A stretch of 64,000 nucleotides of DNA from a virus: positions 26,088-90,087 of IMG/VR virus record IMGVR_UViG_3300010413_002950; one strand, given 5' to 3'. Made by a program: the position numbers and the translations under genes. Shown piece after piece: positions 8,158-14,880 of this stretch. Under the pieces are notes generated by a model. The model had not been told where the DNA came from and did no database searches. It saw only the letters and a list, made by a program, of their open reading frames with translations. Within the stretch, counting starts at the first letter, position 1, and the number at the start of each line of letters is the position of its first letter.

Positions 8158-8435
8158 TTATTTACCTCATATTTTATTGTTTTTTGAAACCAATACTCGT
8201 TCATTTTATCCAAGAAATCAGCCGTAATAGGATACCCAGATTTTGAACCTATAACAGAATCAATTCCACAAAATGGACACATAGCCGTTTGTTCAATATC
8301 AATCCACCCCATAATCTTTGATGGAGCAAAAATTTCCCCACAGTAGAAACAGCCACATTGCTCACTGGCTAATATCTCATCTCTATGATAACTAGATCTA
8401 TCATGAGCAGCTATATGGTCTTTATTTATTTCCAT
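8154..8435 (-). CDS. Conserved zinc-ribbon-like protein
   Basis: The protein has 93 residues. Two cysteine pairs (CGCFYCGEIF, then CPFCGIDSVIGS) are followed by SGYPITADFLDKMNEYWF. This pattern is a conserved cytoplasmic protein family found across bacteria and phages, of unknown function. The four cysteines should bind zinc. It overlaps the loader gene at its start and the lipoprotein start at its end. Confidence 0.8.
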   Translation of the reverse strand: MEINKDHIAAHDRSSYHRDEILASEQCGCFYCGEIFAPSKIMGWIDIEQTAMCPFCGIDSVIGSKSGYPITADFLDKMNEYWFQKTIKYEVNK

Positions 8436-9073
8436 CCCATATCCTCTTGCATTTTCTTTCTTAGCTGTGGCCTATAATCTCCTGGTTCCATAACAACTTT
8501 CTCAAAGCAACCAGAGATCAAGCTTGTTAGTGTTGCCCCATAGTCTTTATTTGTTATATCCTTGTTACTTGCCAATAGCGTAGGCAATAGGTTATCATTC
8601 CTATTCTTCAATATTCTTTCTACCTGAGTTCTCATCCAAGAATCAGCTTCTTTATATTTCTCTTTTAGCAATTCATCAATACAGAGAAAATCGCTCTGTA
8701 TCATCAGCTCTAGCCGATCAGCCCACTTGTTATCTGAGAAACCACGCTTCAGATCGTATTCAAGCTGTGACACAGTTGTGTAATAAGCAAAGTAGCCTCT
8801 TTCCAAAGCTTTGCATAAAATGAAAGAAGCTAGCATTGTTTTGCTAGAGCCGTTATCTCCTATCAGACACAGCCCATAGCCATTAGCTCTAGCTGCTTTT
8901 AGATTCTGACAATATGGTATAATATATTTTAGAAATTGTCTTTTTGATGTTTCTATATCTTCTATCTTTACATTCCAAAAGCGCATAGGAATACAAGCTT
9001 CAAACTTAGCAAGTTGGCCCTTGCCAGTCTGGTTTCTGTATTTGAATTCGTCTACGTGGCTTTCAGTGCGCAT
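8426..9073 (-). CDS. dnaC: DnaC-like helicase loader ATPase
   Basis: This 215-residue AAA+ protein has a slightly unusual Walker A (GDNGSSKTM, residues 72-80) and Walker B FLCIDEL. A sensor-like LLPTLLASNKD follows, then a C-terminal SLISGCFEKVVME segment as in DnaC/IstB proteins. It would load the DnaB-like helicase (3887) onto DNA. The serine-rich P-loop (GSSKT instead of GxGKT) is worth noting but keeps the key lysine and threonine. Confidence 0.88.
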   Translation of the reverse strand: MRTESHVDEFKYRNQTGKGQLAKFEACIPMRFWNVKIEDIETSKRQFLKYIIPYCQNLKAARANGYGLCLIGDNGSSKTMLASFILCKALERGYFAYYTTVSQLEYDLKRGFSDNKWADRLELMIQSDFLCIDELLKEKYKEADSWMRTQVERILKNRNDNLLPTLLASNKDITNKDYGATLTSLISGCFEKVVMEPGDYRPQLRKKMQEDMGWK

Positions 9074-9076
9074 TGG

Positions 9077-9280
9077 TTATCTCTTATATTCAATATTCTC
9101 TTCTAAGCAACGTAACCTATAACGAACTTCTTCACATATTCCAAGTAAATTTAAACCCTTATTTTCACCAATCTTTTCTCTTCGCAATTTTCTAATACCA
9201 TTTGGAAATTCGTAATAATCAACATTAGCAAACCAGCCATACTTTGATTTATTGTAAGTTACTTGATACTTGGATTCCAT
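9077..9280 (-). CDS. Hypothetical protein
   Basis: This 67-residue basic protein starts MESKYQVTYNKSKYGW and is preceded by GAAGAG. A beta-strand pattern (YQVTYNKSKYGWFANVDYYEF) leads into a helix. No family recognised. It is tightly packed between the 94-residue gene and the helicase loader. Confidence 0.6.
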   Translation of the reverse strand: MESKYQVTYNKSKYGWFANVDYYEFPNGIRKLRREKIGENKGLNLLGICEEVRYRLRCLEENIEYKR

Positions 9281-9282
9281 TG

Positions 9283-9567
9283 CTATTTCTCTTCTTCAGA
9301 AATAAGAACCGGGCCAACTGGCTCAACCAACATATGCTTTTCTCCGATATGAGCAATTTCAAAAGTATAGTTATTGATAACTATCTTTTCACCAACTTGA
9401 AACACAGACCAATGCTTTGGAACAGGAGAACCATCAGGACGAATCAAATTGCCAATATTCGTTTCGTATTGCTTTACCAATTTCTCATGTTGTTTCATGT
9501 ACTCAATCAAATCTTCTTTGGTTGTGCAATTAATCAAATACTCAAATTTGTTTGTCTCTGGATTCAT
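9283..9567 (-). CDS. Hypothetical protein
   Basis: This 94-residue protein starts MNPETNKFEYLINCTTKEDL with GAGGAAAT before the ATG. An N-terminal helix is followed by a small beta domain (FQVGEKIVINNYTFEIAHIG) that reads like an SH3-type barrel. It lies in the replication operon. Function unknown. Confidence 0.62.
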   Translation of the reverse strand: MNPETNKFEYLINCTTKEDLIEYMKQHEKLVKQYETNIGNLIRPDGSPVPKHWSVFQVGEKIVINNYTFEIAHIGEKHMLVEPVGPVLISEEEK

Positions 9568-9573
9568 ATTTCC

Positions 9574-11004
9574 TCAGTTATAAAAATTCTCCACAAGGTA
9601 ATCAACAATCTCTTTCATGCTATCACTCATACCTAAATCGCCCGGTTGCTCTTTCTCATGTCTAGCTGCTACCTGGTAAGTCATTAGCTCACGATCTGTC
9701 ATCTTCAACGCTTTATCAAAACCTCCTGATCTTAGCGCATCTCTAAAGCCCCTGTCAAGTTCTCCGATAAAAGAATGTCCATATTCTTCATTTTGCTTTT
9801 TTCCATTCTTTCTACTTTTTCCATTAGTTTTAGAAAATGCAATATTTGCAGCTTCTATCTGCTTGTCTCCAGACAAGAATGTCATGGTAGGAAAATCCAA
9901 GTTTGTAAAATTGTTTTCAACCCAATAGCCAATATATTTTTCTGGCCTGATATTTTGCTCAAGGCAATATATTGCAAGTTTGATACACGCTGGTTGAATA
10001 TGTTTTCCATCTGGCGGTAGCCCATTTCCGGTTTCTCGATATTTCTCAGCACAGTATACACGCAAAAATTCTTCATGCAAGTCAGCTTCAAGCTTTTTCT
10101 TCTTTTGCGTAAAAGCTTTTTTCTTAGAGTCAAGAATTGTAAGCATGGTATTTCTATTAGCTTCATCCGTAGCAAATAGCTCATCCTTGCTCTGGCTAAG
10201 GTCTGGAGTGGGTAGCGAATTGTTTTTCAATCTGCTTTTAGCTTTTTCCTTAGCTTCAGCCAATCGCTTTTTCTTTTTCTCAAGAGATGGGTTTCGTTTT
10301 TTTGGTTTTGAAGGAGGTTGAGAATTAGATTTAGGATCGTCCTCCTTGGAGGCATCACAACTCGTTGTGATAACGTTTTCCATATCTTTAGATATAGCTT
10401 TAAGCTTTAATTCTTTTTCTTCTTTAACTTTAATGTTAATTTTAAGGCTTGAATTCGGTTTAACTTGCTCGCAAGTTGCGCGCAAGTTGTCAGCCATATT
10501 AAAATAGCTTTTCCCAAAGCATAATAAGAAGGCTTCAATTGTTTCTAAAATCTCTATTTTTAAAGCACAATTTGGTATATCGTTCCAAGCATAAATCCAC
10601 GTTCTAACTGTATTCAAATTGTGGGGTGGATTATCGAATAAAGACATGGGAACAAATATCAATCCAACGTCCCAATCTGCTTTTGAAAGATAAGAAATCT
10701 TTAAATTTTTTGAAAAATCTTTAAAATTCTTAAAATTTAAAATCGGTTTAACTTGCGCGCAACTTGCTCGCAACTCGTCAAAGTGTTTTTCAAGAGTCGG
10801 AATATCCCACCCCAATCTTGATGCTAACCCACCCTTTGTAATATTAATTATTCCTGGTATCATGCCATTTTCAGAACAGGTTAATAGGTATAGAAATAAG
10901 GTTTGAGCATCTCCCTTAGATCTGCTTAAATTTCTAAAATTCTCGTCTGTCCAGATGGTAGGATATATCTTTTTATATCTTCTTTTAGTTTGTTTTTGCT
11001 TCAT
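9574..11004 (-). CDS. Replication initiator-like protein (winged helix, DnaD/O-type)
   Basis: The protein has 476 residues. The first 90 (YPTIWTDENFRNLS, LFLYLLTCSENGMIPGII, GGLASRLGWD) are a winged-helix domain like that of phage O/DnaD-type replication proteins. A long charged linker (PSKPKKRNPSLEKKKKRLAE) follows, then a helical C-terminal part. Its place directly upstream of the DnaC-like loader fits a role in opening the origin or recruiting the loader. The family assignment is by pattern only. Confidence 0.68.
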   Translation of the reverse strand: MKQKQTKRRYKKIYPTIWTDENFRNLSRSKGDAQTLFLYLLTCSENGMIPGIINITKGGLASRLGWDIPTLEKHFDELRASCAQVKPILNFKNFKDFSKNLKISYLSKADWDVGLIFVPMSLFDNPPHNLNTVRTWIYAWNDIPNCALKIEILETIEAFLLCFGKSYFNMADNLRATCEQVKPNSSLKINIKVKEEKELKLKAISKDMENVITTSCDASKEDDPKSNSQPPSKPKKRNPSLEKKKKRLAEAKEKAKSRLKNNSLPTPDLSQSKDELFATDEANRNTMLTILDSKKKAFTQKKKKLEADLHEEFLRVYCAEKYRETGNGLPPDGKHIQPACIKLAIYCLEQNIRPEKYIGYWVENNFTNLDFPTMTFLSGDKQIEAANIAFSKTNGKSRKNGKKQNEEYGHSFIGELDRGFRDALRSGGFDKALKMTDRELMTYQVAARHEKEQPGDLGMSDSMKEIVDYLVENFYN

Positions 11005-11015
11005 TTTTTCTCCAT

Positions 11016-11330
11016 TTACAAGTTAATGAACCTATTAAAGCCACTTAGTAAACACCTATACTGTAATTTTACAATACTAGGCTGATATGGCTTTTCAAAT
11101 TCTATATCTATATAGCCCTTTCTTTTAAGCTCTTTCAATACATCATATAACCCCCTATAGGTATAACCTAGATCTTCGGCTAATTTGCTCATACCTCTAG
11201 CTAATTCCTTATCAGAATAGAGGTGTAGCCGGATCCAAACAGCAAAAGCTGAAGATTTTAGCTCCTTATAGGCTACCTCTATAGTCTTGTGATTGCTTTT
11301 AGGGCTGTATTTATATTTTACTCTAAGCAT
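11016..11330 (-). CDS. Winged-helix DNA-binding protein
   Basis: This 104-residue protein has a helix-turn-helix core: ELARGMSKLAEDLGYTYRGLYDVLKELKRKGYIDI. This is the usual recognition helix plus wing of small replication or transcription regulators. The start overlaps the end of the helicase gene by eight bases. It resembles the N-terminal domain of the downstream replication protein in style and may act with it. Confidence 0.7.
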   Translation of the reverse strand: MLRVKYKYSPKSNHKTIEVAYKELKSSAFAVWIRLHLYSDKELARGMSKLAEDLGYTYRGLYDVLKELKRKGYIDIEFEKPYQPSIVKLQYRCLLSGFNRFINL

Positions 11331-13665
11331 AATTATCCAGTATTTCTATATCGAATTCTTTCTCAGATCGATAAACTGATAGTCTATCTCTAGAGTGCTG
11401 AGCAAAATATTTATGTGTCATATCTGCAAAATCAACAAACACTGCATCTTTTTTACCTTTACAAAGTGTAAGACATCGTAGCCTCTGGTACGTGGTTTTT
11501 ATGTTTTTGCCACCTTCTGCGTTGATCACACAATCAATTTCTGGGATATCTACGCCCTCAGATAAAACAGTGCCGATAAGCGCAGAGATATGGCCTTTTC
11601 TAAAGCTCTCTATAATCTCTGCTCTTTTAGGTGCTGGGGTAGCTCCAACAATTCGCTCACAGGAAATAGACGAATTCATCATTTTAAAAAGCGTATCTAC
11701 TTGCTCCAACCTATTGGATACAATTACCACTTTTCTATTTTCAGTCTTGATTAACTTTTCCGTTATATCTGCAATTATCCTATTGCGAATTGGATTGCCC
11801 CAGATAGCAGCTTTAGGCAATTGCTGACTCCACCATTCATCAGATAGATCTGGCTCTCTAATTGGTATGATTAGAAATTTAGGCTTTACAAGATACCCGA
11901 GCTGAATTAGCTCGCTAACTGAAATATCTATAAGGATATCCCCAGCGCAAGCTCTAAGCCAAATAACCCCCAATTCTTCTTCATTAGAATTTTCCAGAAA
12001 TACTGTAGCAGAAAGGCCGATTTTGTAAGGAGCTGGACAGTCAAGAAGGATATTTCTCCATGCATCTCCAGAACTAAAATGATGGCAATTATGAACCAGT
12101 ATTTTATTTGCAAAATATGTATGTGTGTTTTCTACTTCTAAATTATAGACATAACCGTCTGGACACAATTGTTTAAATTTGTCAGAACTTCTTGATTTGA
12201 GAATCTCAACACTTTCCACCCTTGACCAATTAAGAAATTGTCTTTCCTTCGATCCGCAGCTTTTACCCTTAAAGTATTGTGACTTGAACCGTCTACCTCT
12301 ATCGCAATTTTTAATATTGGGTTCGCAATGTCTATCTTGTAATGACTCGGTAATCCACCCTTTACACCACATTTCGTTGGAAGAATAAATTCCATTTCCC
12401 ACCCAAGTGTTGTTGCCAATAGTAGTTGGGGCAGCGTTGGCCCTCTCCCATTTCCACCTTGAATTGGCGGCTTCCATCCATTTATTCTGTGTATTGTAGA
12501 AACCTTTGCTCGTATTTCTGGTCTTTTCATTGGATTGTTTTTTTTCATTCTTTCTGATGCATATTTCTTGTTTGTTTTTGCCATTGTTTCTGAAGAACGT
12601 TTGCTTCGATATGCTTTTGAACATTCTTTTGAACAATAGGCGTGACCATATCTTCTTAATTGATCTAATTTGCATCCACTTACAAATATTTCTTTTTTGC
12701 ACCAAAAACAATTTGTTTTTATTTCTTTTTTCATATGTGGTGTATAGCACCATATCACTGGTTGTCAAATCAATAGCGTTTTTCCAACCTGTTTGTGTAA
12801 AAATTGGATGTGTTGGTGTACAGGTTAGAACTTTATTATCTGTTTTGATTATTACCAATTGTTTGCATTTATTGCGAAAGATGTTGATTACCTTTTGTTT
12901 TTCTATTTTTTTTGTGTTTTCATTATAAGATGTTACATATTCACCAACCTTAATTGATTCTATTGGCCTTTCATCAATTATTGTTCCAGCTGGAAAACAT
13001 TCATCAACAAGCATAAGATCAACATTGTTTATAACATTGTGATATTCTGGCGTATTGCGTTTTGCTAATAGCGTCTGAGCTGTAGAAACGGTTATATCAG
13101 ATGGTTCCCATACTCCATCACCCAATATACCTATTTCTATTTCTAGGGCCTTAGACAATGCTTTCTGGCTTTGGTAGAGTAGCAATTGAGAAGGTACGAT
13201 GAATAGCGTTCTAACCCCTAGCTTTGCAACAATGGCAGAAGCAACCAACGTCTTCCCCCCTCTGGGCGGGATCTTGATAATTCCCCTACCAACAGACTTG
13301 CTATACCCATACGGCTCAGTAGCTAATTCTAGAGCTTCTTGCTGATAAGGCCGTAAGCCAGTAACTTGCTTCAATTCTAGTGTACGTTTAGGATAAACTC
13401 GTAGATCCGTCAATTGCCATTCAGCTCCATTTTTTTCTATTATGCTAATAATGTTTTCAGCTAATCCAGCTGGAGATTTGAATAGTTTTTCAGATTTGCT
13501 ATAGGTAATGAGATACTTCTTTCCATCCCATCTACCTTCTTGATAAGCTGTTGTATGCTGATAGCCACTTACATAATAGCTGGTTTTTTCTCGCATTTGC
13601 CCAAATATAGGACCAGGAACATTTCGGATATAAACATAATTGTTGTCTAGCGTTATAGATATCAT
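11323..13665 (-). CDS. SF2 DNA helicase (UvsW/RAD3-like) interrupted by an intein
   Basis: The 780-residue precursor would become a helicase of about 476 residues after splicing. N-extein: a UvsW-like start, GLRPYQQEALE (Q motif region), Walker A IPPRGGKT (132-139), then LMLVDE. C-extein: CHHF completing DECHH motif II, KIGLSATV (motif III), GVDIPEIDCVIN (motif V) and YQRLRC, a deviating motif VI. The intein covers residues 223-526. UvsW-type helicases resolve recombination and replication intermediates. No ribosome binding site precedes the ATG; a promoter 6-35 bases upstream suggests a leaderless message. Confidence 0.9.
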   Translation of the reverse strand: MISITLDNNYVYIRNVPGPIFGQMREKTSYYVSGYQHTTAYQEGRWDGKKYLITYSKSEKLFKSPAGLAENIISIIEKNGAEWQLTDLRVYPKRTLELKQVTGLRPYQQEALELATEPYGYSKSVGRGIIKIPPRGGKTLVASAIVAKLGVRTLFIVPSQLLLYQSQKALSKALEIEIGILGDGVWEPSDITVSTAQTLLAKRNTPEYHNVINNVDLMLVDECFPAGTIIDERPIESIKVGEYVTSYNENTKKIEKQKVINIFRNKCKQLVIIKTDNKVLTCTPTHPIFTQTGWKNAIDLTTSDMVLYTTYEKRNKNKLFLVQKRNICKWMQIRSIKKIWSRLLFKRMFKSISKQTFFRNNGKNKQEICIRKNEKKQSNEKTRNTSKGFYNTQNKWMEAANSRWKWERANAAPTTIGNNTWVGNGIYSSNEMWCKGWITESLQDRHCEPNIKNCDRGRRFKSQYFKGKSCGSKERQFLNWSRVESVEILKSRSSDKFKQLCPDGYVYNLEVENTHTYFANKILVHNCHHFSSGDAWRNILLDCPAPYKIGLSATVFLENSNEEELGVIWLRACAGDILIDISVSELIQLGYLVKPKFLIIPIREPDLSDEWWSQQLPKAAIWGNPIRNRIIADITEKLIKTENRKVVIVSNRLEQVDTLFKMMNSSISCERIVGATPAPKRAEIIESFRKGHISALIGTVLSEGVDIPEIDCVINAEGGKNIKTTYQRLRCLTLCKGKKDAVFVDFADMTHKYFAQHSRDRLSVYRSEKEFDIEILDNYA
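12138..12734 (-). CDS. Homing endonuclease (Vsr/DUF559, EDxHD-like) nested out of frame in the intein
   Basis: This 198-residue protein begins MKKEIKTNCFWCKKEIF with a zinc finger (C-x2-C ... C-x3-C by residue 36). A linker like those of nuclease-associated modules follows (NNPMKRPEIRAK), then a PD-(D/E)xK/Vsr-like core: YKIDIANPILKIAIEVDGS, DRRKDNF, and GWKVLRFSNQEVL. Family knowledge points to site-specific cleavage of intein-less helicase alleles. The frame differs from that of the helicase and intein. A longer start at 12758 is possible, but the promoter placement favours 12734. No ribosome binding site is seen. Confidence 0.88.
   Translation of the reverse strand: MKKEIKTNCFWCKKEIFVSGCKLDQLRRYGHAYCSKECSKAYRSKRSSETMAKTNKKYASERMKKNNPMKRPEIRAKVSTIHRINGWKPPIQGGNGRGPTLPQLLLATTLGWEMEFILPTKCGVKGGLPSHYKIDIANPILKIAIEVDGSSHNTLRVKAADRRKDNFLIGQGWKVLRFSNQEVLTNLNNCVQTVMSII
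12741..12768 (-). promoter_or_regulatory. Putative sigma-70 promoter for the nested endonuclease
   Basis: TTGACA (12763-12768) and TATACA (12741-12746) are separated by 16 bases ending in GTGC. The expected start of transcription falls at or next to the endonuclease ATG (12734), giving a leaderless or nearly leaderless message. The 16-base spacer ending in GTGC is shared with the early promoter family at 57946-63571. Activity is inferred. Confidence 0.55.
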
Positions 13666-13670
13666 GCCAT

Positions 13671-13736
13671 ATAATAAAGCAATTAATATACAATATCAAC
13701 TACTATTTCTAGTATAATAGATTTGTAAATTTACAA
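13671..13736 (-). promoter_or_regulatory. Helicase promoter with two upstream inverted repeats
   Basis: TTGATA (13694-13699) and TATTAT (13671-13676) have a 17-base spacer, placing the start of transcription at the helicase ATG (13665). Upstream lie TACTA-TTTC-TAGTA (13701-13714) and the perfect palindrome TTGTAAATTTACAA (13723-13736), both candidate protein-binding sites. This 80-base gap separates the lysis genes from the replication genes. Confidence 0.6.
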
Positions 13737-13746
13737 TTATATGAAA

Positions 13747-14202
13747 TTAGTTAGCGCAGTTGATTGTTGCGCAAAGCTCTTTTTTATCTCTAAGTCGATT
13801 CTTATTTATTCGTCTGATACGGTCACGGGCTAAATCTTTTTTACGTTCACACCCCTTATCCCATTTCTTACATTCTATTTCTTCTACAAGCCTTCTAGCT
13901 TCTCTAGATGCTATATCTTCATGCTGTCTCTCTTGAACGTCTTGAACAACGATTAATACTTTGCCTATGGTTTCTGTGTTGTTATCAACGTTTTTTGAAA
14001 GAGATTCATATTTAGTATCAGATTCTTTTTGAGCTTTTGAGATCATTTCTTCAGCTTCAGCATAAGAGACTAGCCTAAAGCCAGCATAGCCACCAGTTCC
14101 ACCAATTAGAATCATAAGAAATGTGATTACTACTTTCCAATTCGTTGTTACATGATTTCCGTTTAGCTCAAATATTTTTATTGTCGGTGGAATACTTGCC
14201 AT
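13747..14202 (-). CDS. Membrane-anchored coiled-coil protein (possible spanin or holin)
   Basis: The protein has 151 residues. A cytoplasmic head of about 20 residues precedes one membrane span (WKVVITFLMILIGGTGGYAG, about 22-42). A long charged coiled coil follows (EAEEMISKAQKESDTKYESL) and a basic, cysteine-containing end (CATINCAN). The topology and place directly after the endolysin fit an inner-membrane spanin or a holin-associated protein. No lipoprotein partner is nested in it. The role is inferred from context. Confidence 0.72.
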   Translation of the reverse strand: MASIPPTIKIFELNGNHVTTNWKVVITFLMILIGGTGGYAGFRLVSYAEAEEMISKAQKESDTKYESLSKNVDNNTETIGKVLIVVQDVQERQHEDIASREARRLVEEIECKKWDKGCERKKDLARDRIRRINKNRLRDKKELCATINCAN

Positions 14203-14204
14203 AG

Positions 14205-14876
14205 TTACCTCTCATAATATTCAAAATGCATTGGATCTTTAGTTTTCCATCTTCCTCCCCAGCTAAATCCATGTTTCTCAAAAGCGTTGATAATATCTGG
14301 ATGCATATTGCCATTTGTGCCATATCTATTTTGAGACCAGTTGATATCACAAGCTATACCCCAAGAATGAAGTGATAGTGGTCTATGAATGTTGTGTGAC
14401 ATATGCCTTGGAGACCATGTTCCAAATTGATAAATCTTGTTGGCTAATCCGTGTTCTTCTATTAGGTTAAGAGCATCTGTAAAAGCATTAATCAATTTCT
14501 TATGTATCCATTTCTTTCGCACTATTGGTAAATCAATTTTTACTATATTGTCTTTTGCCCAATCATTGGTAATTTTAATATTACCATTGGTTAAATCTCT
14601 ATATTCTATCTTGCCAAATGTCTTAATTACATCTTGTGAGCTTTTAGGTATCGGCGTATCTATAGCTATTTTGTCATGTTCGTTTTGAATGACTATGTAG
14701 GTAATATTGTTTATACAACCTGTTACTAAATGGTCTTCTTGGAAATGGACTATAGCTTTTTGGGTTATAGGCCCGAAATCTCCATCTACCTTTCCCCCAT
14801 AATAGCCAAGTCTTTTTAGTTTTAGCTGAATTTCTTCAACTTCTTTGCCTTTATCGCCTATAGATAAAATTTTCAT
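14205..14876 (-). CDS. Endolysin: peptidoglycan-binding domain plus M15 peptidase
   Basis: This 223-residue protein starts MKILSIGDKGKEVEEIQLKL, a PG_binding_1 repeat (KRLGYYGGKVDGDFGPITQKA). The C-terminal half is an M15-type D-Ala-D-Ala carboxypeptidase/endopeptidase: HSWGIACDINW supplies the His and Asp zinc ligands and DPMHFEYYE the third His. It should cleave peptide bonds in the host wall at lysis. The ATG at 14876 is four bases after the fibre gene's stop; a longer frame to 14966 would overlap that gene. Confidence 0.9.
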   Translation of the reverse strand: MKILSIGDKGKEVEEIQLKLKRLGYYGGKVDGDFGPITQKAIVHFQEDHLVTGCINNITYIVIQNEHDKIAIDTPIPKSSQDVIKTFGKIEYRDLTNGNIKITNDWAKDNIVKIDLPIVRKKWIHKKLINAFTDALNLIEEHGLANKIYQFGTWSPRHMSHNIHRPLSLHSWGIACDINWSQNRYGTNGNMHPDIINAFEKHGFSWGGRWKTKDPMHFEYYER

Positions 14877-14880
14877 AGTC

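Larger units (their letters stand above)
12088..12999 (-). mobile_element. Intein in helicase motif II
   Basis: The intein starts at a cysteine (CFPAGTIIDERPIESIKVG, block A), has block B as TPTHPIFTQTGWKNA, and ends with block F/G VYNLEVENTHTYFANKILVHN directly before the +1 cysteine. The catalytic Cys1, block B Thr/His, penultimate His and terminal Asn are all present, so splicing should work. It spans 304 codons. Residues between blocks B and F read as a low-information N/K/R/W/S-rich string. This is because that DNA encodes an endonuclease in another frame. Confidence 0.93.

Noticed and set aside
12138-12758. Treating the nested frame as a chance ORF
   Set aside because: Its translation contains an ordered zinc finger, Vsr/DUF559 motifs and natural protein composition, while the intein-frame translation of the same DNA is the low-information one.
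12088-12999. LAGLIDADG or HNH endonuclease inside the intein frame
   Set aside because: No such motif is present in the intein frame; the endonuclease is of the EDxHD type in another frame.
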